The position numbers were made by a program, and so were the translations under genes. From a virus: 22,290 nt of DNA. The stretch is taken from positions 1 to 22,290 of the IMG/VR virus record IMGVR_UViG_3300027976_000242. One strand, 5' to 3'. The notes below the pieces were generated by a model that saw only the letters and a program-made list of their open reading frames with translations, did no database searches and was not told the origin of the DNA. Positions 7,242-14,032 of the stretch are shown here, piece after piece; position 1 is the first letter of the stretch, and the number at the start of each line of letters is the position of its first letter.

Positions 7242-7943
7242 ATGCCAAGAGTAAGCGTCCAGAACACAGCGCAGGCCGAGAACACTTCCGGCGGGGTTTA
7301 CGCGCACGGGCAGCCCGTTAAGGAAGGCAACGAGACCGGTGTTGCCGTTAAGCAGCTTGCGCCCCCATGGAACGCTTCCTTCGGTGAGCACAGCGAAATT
7401 GCCATTGGAGAACCTTTCCTGATCATTAAGAACGGTGCCGTTCAAGTTGATGGTGCGTTCTCGCTTGGTGAAGCTGTCTACATCAACGACAGTAACGTGC
7501 TGGTTTCGGACGAACTCAGTGATGAGGTGCAAACAATTACTGTTGACGCAACGGGCGGAACTTTCACGCTCACGGTTGGTGGTGATACAACTGACACGAT
7601 TGCTTACAACGCTTCGGCGGCCACGTTGCGTTCCGCACTTGAAGCCACTTCGTATGTTGCCGCTGGTGACGTGATTGTCACGAAGCCATCTACTGGCTTT
7701 TGGCGCGTTGTGTTTGATTTGGCGCTTGCTGACGTAAACGTGACCCAAATGACCGCTAATGCTGGCTCGTTGACCGGGGGTGCCGGAACGGCTGTGGTTG
7801 CCACCGAGACGCAGGGTGGTGGCGCGCTTGGAACCCCGTTCGGGCGCGTGGTTGATACTGCGTCCGGTAACCGTGGTGTCCCGGTTGGCAAGGTCATCAT
7901 TGACCTTGATATTAAGACTGCTGTGGCTGGCGAGGCTTTCTAA
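7242..7943 (+). CDS. Probable capsid decoration/cement protein (DUF2190-like) with an inserted beta-rich domain
   Basis: The ends of the 233-residue product resemble DUF2190-like capsid cement proteins: a Gly/Val-rich start, then GEPFLIIKNGAVQVDGAFSLGEAVYIND (56-83), and at the end GTPFGRVVDTASGNRGVPVGKVIIDL (197-222). Between them (about 96-193) lies a beta-rich module beginning VQTITVDATGGTFTLTVGG and including TIAYNASAATLRSALEA, a pattern that recurs in many actinophage virion proteins. These proteins bind the outer capsid surface. The gene is apparently leaderless and lies upstream of the terminase genes. Its TAA overlaps the stop codon of a convergent minus-strand gene. Assignment to decoration is by resemblance. 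Confidence 0.65.
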   Translation: MPRVSVQNTAQAENTSGGVYAHGQPVKEGNETGVAVKQLAPPWNASFGEHSEIAIGEPFLIIKNGAVQVDGAFSLGEAVYINDSNVLVSDELSDEVQTITVDATGGTFTLTVGGDTTDTIAYNASAATLRSALEATSYVAAGDVIVTKPSTGFWRVVFDLALADVNVTQMTANAGSLTGGAGTAVVATETQGGGALGTPFGRVVDTASGNRGVPVGKVIIDLDIKTAVAGEAF

Positions 7944-8176
7944 AAGTCTGAGGGTTTGAAGCCTTGCCGTAGCGCACCGGCTTCAGTGAAGAACGCCATT
8001 TCGTTAACTAGCGATGAGTGCTTGTCAAAGGTTTGAACGGTGTAGAAGCCTGCGGCCACGCGAACGGCTTGCAGGTCCCCTCCTTTGCAAACACTAGCGG
8101 CTTCGCGCTGCGCAATTTGTCTGCTCTTGTAAGGGCCGTCGGTGACTCCGCCCACGTTGCCTACGAACCAGTTCAT
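7940..8176 (-). CDS. Small hypothetical protein of an antisense cassette (78 aa)
   Basis: The 78-residue product starts MNWFVGNVGGVTDGPYKSR and includes AASVCKGGDLQAVRVAAGFYTVQTF, a mixed alpha/beta small domain. No motif recognised. The ATG overlaps the stop of the upstream minus-strand gene as TAATG, so the two are translationally coupled. Its own TAG overlaps the TAA of the decoration gene on the other strand. The exact junction supports a real gene. Confidence 0.68.
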   Translation of the reverse strand: MNWFVGNVGGVTDGPYKSRQIAQREAASVCKGGDLQAVRVAAGFYTVQTFDKHSSLVNEMAFFTEAGALRQGFKPSDF

Positions 8177-8673
8177 TACGCCATTCTAGACGAAGTTGGT
8201 AATCCGTGGCACTCGGGCCCTAATCCTCGTTCTACTGAGATTGGGTCGGTGAGCTTCCGGGCGCAGCGTGAGCAGCGCGTCGCCAGAAAAGTTTCGGCAA
8301 CGGCTTCCAGGTCGTAGGTTCCTTGCGTCCAATCCAAGAGCTTCGTTGCTGCCCAGGCGCGTGCTTTGTCTGCGTCTTTGTTGATTCGTAGCTCATTGGT
8401 TTTAGGGTTGAAAGAGCCAACCATTTCGCGGAGGTGATCGTCAATGTAAACAATGTCCGAGTCGTGCAAGCCAACTCGCCCTTCTTTGGTGGCTCTGCTA
8501 ACGAGTCTCCCGTCCTGCCCGCGCTTCTTGCAGGAGAATGTGAGCGTGACGTGGTCCCCTGTGTTTAGACTCCGTACGGTGACCTCCGCAAAGCCCCCGA
8601 TTTCAAGCCTGTTTGCAACCTCGTTAGCGGAGGCTAGTATCTGGTCTGGAATCAGTAGGGCTGAATTGCTCAT
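8176..8673 (-). CDS. DUF6011-like zinc-motif protein (165 aa)
   Basis: The C-terminus carries CSRCARKLTDPISVERGLGPEC (residues 134-155). This is the C-x-x-C...L-x-D-P-x-S...G-x-G-P-x-C signature of DUF6011-type domains found in many phage proteins, likely a small zinc-binding fold. The N-terminal half (FAEVTVRSLNTGDHVTLTFSCKK) is beta-rich and not assigned. GGAAGG precedes the ATG, and a candidate promoter lies at 8701-8730. This gene leads a two-gene minus-strand cassette inside the virion block. Function unknown. Confidence 0.78.
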   Translation of the reverse strand: MSNSALLIPDQILASANEVANRLEIGGFAEVTVRSLNTGDHVTLTFSCKKRGQDGRLVSRATKEGRVGLHDSDIVYIDDHLREMVGSFNPKTNELRINKDADKARAWAATKLLDWTQGTYDLEAVAETFLATRCSRCARKLTDPISVERGLGPECHGLPTSSRMA

Positions 8674-8700
8674 ACGTACCTTCCGTGTTCAGGTGCAACA

Positions 8701-8730
8701 ATGTTAGATCATCCCGGCAACTTTTGCCAA
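8701..8730 (-). promoter_or_regulatory. Candidate promoter for the antisense cassette
   Basis: On the minus strand TTGGCA (8730-8725), an 18-base spacer and TAACAT (8706-8701) precede the 8673 start by a short leader containing GGAAGG. An inverted repeat GGCAA-CTT-TTGCC (8716-8728) overlaps the -35 element and spacer and could bind a regulator. Confidence 0.5.
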
Positions 8731-8746
8731 TGTTTGCGGGGGAACG

Positions 8747-9271
8747 GTGACTGAGAAGAAACAAGACAAAATGACGCTCGCTAAGCGTGCTGGTCGCCAC
8801 GCGGACATTGTGGAGGCTTGGCTACGTGGCCTTGGCCCCACGCAGATTGCTGCGACCTTCAGTTTGTCGCAGCGGCAGGTGTACCGCGTTATCGCTGAGT
8901 ACAAGGAATCACAGCCGGTACTTACCGACCAGGACCCCATCGCGATTTTGGAGGAGCGGCTAATGAAACTGGAGGCCGCTGCGCAGGAGTACGCGCTCAT
9001 TGCACAAACAACTAAGAGCGAGCAAATTCGTGTGGCCGCAATCTCTAAGCGCCTGGACGCTTATCAGCAGGCAACTGAACTGATGCAGAAAACTGGTATT
9101 TTGCCAAACAATCTTGGGACGCTTGGAGTGACCCTTGACGTGAAGCAGCTAGCGAAGCGTGTCGTCGATACCGTTGAGGAGCTTGGATTATCAGCGGAGC
9201 AAGCACAATCGGTGCTTGAAGCAATCACTGGGGAAGTGTTTGTCATTGAAAGCGAAGCGGTCGAAGAGTGA
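8747..9271 (+). CDS. terS: Terminase small subunit
   Basis: The 174-residue product lies directly upstream of the large terminase and overlaps it as GTGA. Residues ~28-52 form a helix-turn-helix, GLGPTQIAATFSLSQRQVYRV, the usual DNA-binding element. A long helical region with a coiled-coil look (ILEERLMKLEAAAQEYALI) follows, likely for oligomerisation. Small subunits recognise the packaging site and regulate the motor. A Gly-rich ribosome site (GCGGGGGAA) precedes the GTG start. The identity rests on HTH, position and size rather than on a conserved family signature. Confidence 0.78.
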   Translation: MTEKKQDKMTLAKRAGRHADIVEAWLRGLGPTQIAATFSLSQRQVYRVIAEYKESQPVLTDQDPIAILEERLMKLEAAAQEYALIAQTTKSEQIRVAAISKRLDAYQQATELMQKTGILPNNLGTLGVTLDVKQLAKRVVDTVEELGLSAEQAQSVLEAITGEVFVIESEAVEE

Positions 9272-10983
9272 GTCCTGTTTCAACTGACAAAGATTTGGCT
9301 GCCGCTATTCACGCTGACTACTTGCAGCGGTTGAACGTGCGCGCTGGTGTTCGTACCCCGTTCTTTACTTGGGCGATGCGCGTTCCGGAACCCAAGACTG
9401 GCCGTCTTGACTTCAAGCGCTTTCCGTATCAGGTGGAGCTTTACAAAGATGGGGCTGATACCAAAGAGGTTGTGATAATGAAAGCAACGCAAGTTGGTGT
9501 GAGCGCGTATTTGGCGCGCTGGGTTATGTATTGGGCTGATGTGCAGAGTGTCACAGCGTTGTATGTGTTCCCGAAGCTGAAACAAATGTACGACTTTGCT
9601 GATGCTCGTGTCCGAGCGTCAATTATGGAAAGCGAGTATTTGATGACTCGTATTCCCATGTCGTTTGTGCAGAACAAAGGCTTGAAGCAAATTGGTGGCG
9701 GTTTCGTTTACTTTCGTGGCTCCGAAAGCAAAGCCGACCTAGATTCCGTTGACGCTGACGTTCTTGCCTTGGATGAATACGACACGTTGACTCACGCGCA
9801 CATTCCTGATGCTGAACGTCGCTTGTCTGGTTCCACTTTGGGTTTGATTCGCCGTGTTGGTGTTCCCTCAATCCCGAATTGGGGGATTGATAAGTTGTTT
9901 GCGGAGTCCGACCAGCGTAACTGGATGGTGCGTTGCGAAGCGTGCAACGAATGGCAACCAATTACATTTGAGGACAATCTTGATCCCGACAAGCTGCTGA
10001 TTGTTTGTCGCAAGTGCCGCAAGGCACTGGATGTTGCTATTGGCGAGTGGGTTGCCACATTCCCGGACAGGGACGCTCGCGGCTACCACATGCCTCGCCT
10101 AATTGTTCCGGACACGAACTTGAAGGCAATTTATCAAGCGTCACTGAGTATCAACCCGTCAGAACGCACCGTGTTCTTCAACAAGGACTTGGCGCTTGCT
10201 TACGCCCCGGAGGAGGGTCGCCTAAGTGACGCTGCCATTCAGGCCGCGCAGTCCGCTGGCGGCGGCTACACGCTTGCGTCAAGTTACACTGGCAGCAACC
10301 TGGTGACAATGGGAGTTGATGTTGCTTCGGTACGAGCTTTGAACGTTCGGATTTCTGAGTGGATGGATAACGGAACGAAACGAGCCTTGTTTATTGGGAA
10401 GGTTGACACGTTTGATGGCCTGTCCTTGCTGATGGAACGCTTTGCTGTCAAAATGGCCGCAATTGATCACTTGCCGGAAGGTCGTCTTTCACGGTCGTTT
10501 GCTGAAAAGTTTCCTGGCCGCGTGTATCTCGTGTGTTACGACACGACCCGTAGCCCAAGGGACACTGAGGTACTGAAAGTCAATGAGGATGCTCGGTTGG
10601 CAACGGTGCGGCGCGTTGAAGCCATTGACGCTACGTTCGAGCAAATTAGGCTTCAGTTAAATCAGCTACCGGAGGACTTGCCGGACGGGTATGTGAAGCA
10701 ACTTCAGTCACTTGTTCGCGTGGCAGAGAAAGATGAGGTTGGCCGCACCTCAGTGAGTTACAGGTCCACTGGGGAGGATGATTACGCTCACGCCGAAGTG
10801 TATGATCTTGTTGCTTCTGAGCTTTGGCGTTTCCGCACGGCAAGCGATCATTTAATGAGCGAGAAGTTCACGCCACTGGACGAAATGATGGAGTTTCAGC
10901 GAGCAGACCTATCTAGCGTTGATGACAATGTTGATTACAGTCCAGGACTAGAAAACAATGATGATCTGGGCGGGGGTCTATGA
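9268..10983 (+). CDS. terL: Terminase large subunit (GpA family)
   Basis: The 571-residue protein has an ATPase domain with a Walker A-like loop KATQVGVSA (72-80, an atypical P-loop as often seen in GpA-type terminases). The Walker B is VLALDEYD (165-172), with catalytic Glu170. A four-cysteine zinc insertion, CEAC (223-226) and CRKC (247-250), is typical of GpA-like enzymes. The C-terminal nuclease domain contains MGVDVASVRAL, with candidate metal ligand Asp351. It cuts concatemers and pumps DNA into the procapsid through the portal. The start GTG overlaps the small-subunit stop. It is a full-length gene at the head of the packaging and head block. Confidence 0.93.
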   Translation: MSPVSTDKDLAAAIHADYLQRLNVRAGVRTPFFTWAMRVPEPKTGRLDFKRFPYQVELYKDGADTKEVVIMKATQVGVSAYLARWVMYWADVQSVTALYVFPKLKQMYDFADARVRASIMESEYLMTRIPMSFVQNKGLKQIGGGFVYFRGSESKADLDSVDADVLALDEYDTLTHAHIPDAERRLSGSTLGLIRRVGVPSIPNWGIDKLFAESDQRNWMVRCEACNEWQPITFEDNLDPDKLLIVCRKCRKALDVAIGEWVATFPDRDARGYHMPRLIVPDTNLKAIYQASLSINPSERTVFFNKDLALAYAPEEGRLSDAAIQAAQSAGGGYTLASSYTGSNLVTMGVDVASVRALNVRISEWMDNGTKRALFIGKVDTFDGLSLLMERFAVKMAAIDHLPEGRLSRSFAEKFPGRVYLVCYDTTRSPRDTEVLKVNEDARLATVRRVEAIDATFEQIRLQLNQLPEDLPDGYVKQLQSLVRVAEKDEVGRTSVSYRSTGEDDYAHAEVYDLVASELWRFRTASDHLMSEKFTPLDEMMEFQRADLSSVDDNVDYSPGLENNDDLGGGL

Positions 10984-11033
10984 TCTGCAGTGTTGTTATG
11001 GCAGCTGACCCCGCTACGCTTCCTTTCAGATGA
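10980..11033 (+). CDS. Candidate 17-aa linking ORF
   Basis: ATG at 10980 overlaps the terL stop as ATGA, and the frame reads MICSVVMAADPATLPFR before TGA at 11031-11033. That stop overlaps the ATG of the next gene, again as ATGA. The segment GGGCGGGGG just upstream can serve as a ribosome site. Such a tiny ORF could pass ribosomes from terL to the next gene by termination-reinitiation, or it may be chance. No homologue is recognisable at this length. Confidence 0.4.
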   Translation: MICSVVMAADPATLPFR

Positions 11034-11296
11034 ACGCTCCTACCAAATCCCTACCGAAGCCCATTAGGCTCATTGACCAGAAGGACGTGATCTGTCCTGC
11101 CGGTGAGGCGTGCGGGGCAGGCAAGGCTGTTAGGTGCCGCATTGAGCATTCAACAATTGTGGCGGCAGAAAACCCGTCAACAGTTCAAGGGTTCTGCCTT
11201 GGGCAGTACATGCTGTGTCCTACTTGGCAGGCAGAAAAGCAACGCATAGAAGCCAACCGGATCGCTCCTCTTGTGAGCGAATGGCACGGTGAGTGA
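11030..11296 (+). CDS. Small Cys-rich hypothetical protein between terminase and portal (88 aa)
   Basis: The product contains VICPAGEACGAGKAVRC and GFCLGQYMLCPTW, i.e. five cysteines in two clusters, which may bind a metal. The N-terminus is Lys/Pro-rich. No family recognised. Its position between terminase and portal is unusual for a conserved head gene. Its ATG overlaps the stop of the 17-residue ORF, and its stop overlaps the next start, so it is part of the late operon. Confidence 0.68.
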   Translation: MNAPTKSLPKPIRLIDQKDVICPAGEACGAGKAVRCRIEHSTIVAAENPSTVQGFCLGQYMLCPTWQAEKQRIEANRIAPLVSEWHGE

Positions 11297-11505
11297 TGGT
11301 AACGACAAGCGACTTGTTGATAAGGCCAGCCGTTGGCGGTTACATCACCGACGGGCAGCGACTGCTGTATGTTTTGGGGCTCAACGCGGATGCGCACTAT
11401 CAAGTAGAAAACGCCGCCACTGGCAAGGTGGAAACCTTGGTGCCTAAGCTACTAACGGAAGATGTTTGGCGCATAATCATTTTGGAGGAAACCAATGGCG
11501 CGTGA
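11293..11505 (+). CDS. Small hypothetical protein (70 aa)
   Basis: It starts at GTG 11293 or at the adjacent ATG 11296, both overlapping the previous stop. The product has GGYITDGQRLLYVLGLNAD and YQVENAATGKVETLV, a beta-rich small domain that reads like a phage head accessory or SH3-like protein. No defined family is recognised. The last 11 bases overlap the portal start, indicating coupling. Confidence 0.65.
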   Translation: MMVTTSDLLIRPAVGGYITDGQRLLYVLGLNADAHYQVENAATGKVETLVPKLLTEDVWRIIILEETNGA

Positions 11506-13495
11506 CGGCGGCGGGTTCGTTAATTGGCTGCGTGAAACAACTGAGGACAGGTTGGGTTACTCGATAACGCCAACTGAAAGCTTGGAGCTGCTGGAAGCAG
11601 AAAGCCTGGATCGTCGCATGTTGCAGCGCGAACTGCATCAGCTTGCTTACACAGCGTTGGATTACTCTGGTGGCCGACCGCAGGAAGTTAAGGCATCGAA
11701 GCGTCGTGAAATGGCTCAGAAAGCTCGCGTGGTTTGGATGCACGACCCGCAAGCTGGAGCAACCGTTGATTTGCTGAACTCGTTTGTGTTCGGGCGCGGT
11801 GTTCAAAAGCCTCGTGCTGCGGACCGTTTGGTGCAGCAAGTAATTGATGAAGCTTGGGCTGATCCTGACAACCAAATTGTTCTAACTGGCTTTGATGCGC
11901 AGCTAGCGCTCGGTACTGATCTGCAGCTTCAAAGCAACTTGTTTCTACTGTTCTTTGATGATGGGGAGGATGGGCGCGTAAAGGTTGGGCTACTTGACCA
12001 TGACACCGTTGAGGACGCGGTACGTGACGAAGATAATCGCATGCGTGTTCTGTTCTATATGGCAACTGAGCGTCGTTACCGCTGGGATTATGAGCGCGAC
12101 GCCCCGGACGAGTCCTTGTCTGACAGGGTTAAAGGGAAGCCAGAAATCAAGTATTACGCGCATTGGCGCAACATGCCTGCTGCGATGAAAGCAAACAAGG
12201 AAAGTGGCGTTCCGCTTCCGAAGATGCCCCCGGCCGCTAAGATTGGTGACGGGCTCGTGTATCACCTTGCCGTGAATCGCACTAGCGAACAGGTTTTTGG
12301 TGTGCCAACGATGCAGCGCCTTATTCGCTGGTTTAACGCGTACAACGACTTTATGAGCGCTCGTGTTGATCAGGCGCGTGCTGCTGCCGCGTTCGTAATG
12401 AAGCGCAAAGTTAAGGGAAGCAAAAGCCAGCTTGAAAAGCAGGCAACGCAAGCGCTTTCTAAAAGCAGTTTGCTTGGCTCGTCCGTGACTGCTGATGGAA
12501 CAACGCTTCGTGCCCCGCAACCCGGTTCGGTGCTAAACGAGAACGAAATGGTTTCTCACGAGAATTTCAATTTGACTACGAACGCTGGCAACGCCCTTAC
12601 GGATGGGCAAATGATTCGTTCCCAAATTAGTGCTGCCACGCACTTCCCGCAGCATTATCTTGGTGATGCTGGCTCAGCGAATTTGGCTACGGCCACGAGC
12701 ATGGAGTTGCCTGTACTTAAGACCGTTGAGGCTCGCCAGGAAGCTTTTGAGCAGTTGTTCCGTGCTTTCGTTGATCGTGTTATTGAGCGTGCCCGCGAGG
12801 CAGGCAAACTACCGGAGCAACTGACAACGCAGGAAATAAACGCGCTTGAGCAACGTGACGAAGGTTCGTTTGCCCCGCAGGCAGGTGAGCAGTTCGGCCC
12901 GGAGGACCCAACGAACCAGCAGGTGTTTGGCGCGAACATTCAGGGTGAGGGTTCACCTGTGGATAAGGATCGCTCGAAGGAACGTGACTTTACTTACGAG
13001 TTTGCGATGCCACCACCATTGCGCCGAATGATGGGTGAGCTAGTTACGTCCGTGACTGGTATTGCTAAGACGTTTGATCCGAACGGCACGAACACTGAGC
13101 TGAACAAGATTCTGTTGGGTGTTGTGTTGGGGCAAGGGCTTGAGTTGGAAGATCCCGCTAAGGCCGTTGAGGCCGTGTTCCCTCCTGGTTATAAAGATCC
13201 TGCGGTCGAAGCGTTTGAGCAGCAGCAAGCCGAGAAGGCTGGTGGGCAAGCACCACCAGAACCGGGGCAGCAACCATCGTCGGAAGGTAATCCGTATGGC
13301 GCACCAATGCAAGCGCAAGCACCCGAAGAGGTTATGGAGGGCAGGTACCGTGATCTTCCTGCGGGCATTAGGAACATTGGGGATGCCATGTCAGATGAGA
13401 CCGTTAAAGCATTTGAGCGCGAAGTTATGTCCATTGCGGAGCAGGCATTACTTGATCTTGGCGACATGAACGGTGACCGAATAGGCAAACGGTGA
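11495..13495 (+). CDS. Portal protein
   Basis: The 666-residue protein follows the terminase genes and precedes the MuF gene. It has typical portal stretches: AGATVDLLNSFVFGRGV (about 88-104), NRTSEQVFGVPTMQRLIRWFNAYNDFMSARVDQARAAAAFV (about 257-297) and the conserved helix region AATHFPQHYLGDAGSANLATATSMELPVL (about 381-409). A C-terminal Pro/Gln/Gly-rich segment (QQQAEKAGGQAPPEPGQQPSSEG) is likely disordered. The dodecameric ring at the capsid vertex docks the terminase and the tail. It starts ATG after GGAGGAAACC. Assignment is strong from sequence pattern and context. Confidence 0.88.
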   Translation: MARDGGGFVNWLRETTEDRLGYSITPTESLELLEAESLDRRMLQRELHQLAYTALDYSGGRPQEVKASKRREMAQKARVVWMHDPQAGATVDLLNSFVFGRGVQKPRAADRLVQQVIDEAWADPDNQIVLTGFDAQLALGTDLQLQSNLFLLFFDDGEDGRVKVGLLDHDTVEDAVRDEDNRMRVLFYMATERRYRWDYERDAPDESLSDRVKGKPEIKYYAHWRNMPAAMKANKESGVPLPKMPPAAKIGDGLVYHLAVNRTSEQVFGVPTMQRLIRWFNAYNDFMSARVDQARAAAAFVMKRKVKGSKSQLEKQATQALSKSSLLGSSVTADGTTLRAPQPGSVLNENEMVSHENFNLTTNAGNALTDGQMIRSQISAATHFPQHYLGDAGSANLATATSMELPVLKTVEARQEAFEQLFRAFVDRVIERAREAGKLPEQLTTQEINALEQRDEGSFAPQAGEQFGPEDPTNQQVFGANIQGEGSPVDKDRSKERDFTYEFAMPPPLRRMMGELVTSVTGIAKTFDPNGTNTELNKILLGVVLGQGLELEDPAKAVEAVFPPGYKDPAVEAFEQQQAEKAGGQAPPEPGQQPSSEGNPYGAPMQAQAPEEVMEGRYRDLPAGIRNIGDAMSDETVKAFEREVMSIAEQALLDLGDMNGDRIGKR

Positions 13496-13499
13496 GGTC

Positions 13500-13775
13500 G
13501 TGGAGTACGATCCTTACAAGCTTGCAGGGAACCTTATTGAATCCGGGTTGATTGCTTCGTGCATTCCTGTTGTCAATTCCGACGACGAACTTGATGTTGC
13601 TGTCATAGCTTTGGAAGCTAACTCTCTTGCTTTGGCTGCGTTAACTCACGAGTCCACTGATGTTCGTGTTCATGCCCTGCTAGCGGTTTGTGTTCACGCC
13701 CACAAACTTCTTGCTGATGAGGGGTTGAGATGGACTTACAATGCAGTTTATAATGAGCGGAAGCAAGCTGATTAA
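13500..13775 (+). CDS. Small hypothetical protein (91 aa)
   Basis: GTG start four bases after the portal stop. The product has a short helical pattern, KLAGNLIESGLIASCIPVVNSDDELD, followed by alanine- and leucine-rich helices (LALAALTHESTDVRVHALLAVCVHAHKLL). No family recognised. It overlaps the next gene by 35 bases, a long overlap. A strong promoter-like sequence lies in its last 50 bases. Confidence 0.58.
   Translation: MEYDPYKLAGNLIESGLIASCIPVVNSDDELDVAVIALEANSLALAALTHESTDVRVHALLAVCVHAHKLLADEGLRWTYNAVYNERKQAD
13725..13754 (+). promoter_or_regulatory. Candidate consensus promoter inside the late operon
   Basis: TTGAGA (13725-13730), an 18-base spacer and a perfect TATAAT (13749-13754). 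It lies within the overlapping ends of two small genes. The predicted transcript would start near 13761, after the annotated start of the second small gene, and could feed the giant MuF gene. Confidence 0.4.
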
Positions 13776-13977
13776 AGAGCTGTTGGAGGACTGCGGGTAC
13801 AACTATCCCGAGGTGATTAGTTACGGTGTTGAGGACGAGCGTCTTGTTGCCTTGTTTACTTTGCCGCATGCTTCTCACCGGCGTGGCTTGACTGCGTTCA
13901 TTGCTGAGAACCCTGATGGTGGCATTCCAAGGCTTGAGGTGCGTGACGGGTTTGTTGCTGTCCTTACTTTGGACTAG
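13741..13977 (+). CDS. Small hypothetical protein (78 aa)
   Basis: The frame has ATG codons at 13741 and 13753. The product includes GSKLIKELLEDCGYNYPEVIS and GGIPRLEVRDGFVAVLTLD. It overlaps the previous gene by 35 bases in a different frame. No family recognised. A 55-base gap with a candidate leaderless promoter separates it from the giant gene. The start is uncertain because promoter-like TATAAT lies at its beginning. Confidence 0.55.
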   Translation: MQFIMSGSKLIKELLEDCGYNYPEVISYGVEDERLVALFTLPHASHRRGLTAFIAENPDGGIPRLEVRDGFVAVLTLD

Positions 13978-14020
13978 CTTTCTTACTTGGTTGCTTTGGC
14001 GTGACGACAGTGCTTCCCTT

Positions 14021-14032
14021 TAGACTGACGGA
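14021..14032 (+). promoter_or_regulatory. Candidate -10 element and leaderless start for the giant MuF gene
   Basis: TAGACT (14021-14026) begins 12 bases before the GTG at 14033. Upstream, TTGGCG at 13996-14001 is a possible -35 with a long 19-base spacer. There is no Shine-Dalgarno at proper distance. Confidence 0.5.

Noticed and set aside
8018-8317. Plus-strand ORF of 99 codons opposite the antisense cassette
   Set aside because: The minus-strand frames have a zinc motif, exact TAATG coupling and a promoter; this frame has low-complexity composition and no family features.
11990-12520. Minus-strand ORF of 176 codons opposite the portal gene
   Set aside because: It opposes clear portal motifs and lacks a start signal; a shadow of biased codon use.
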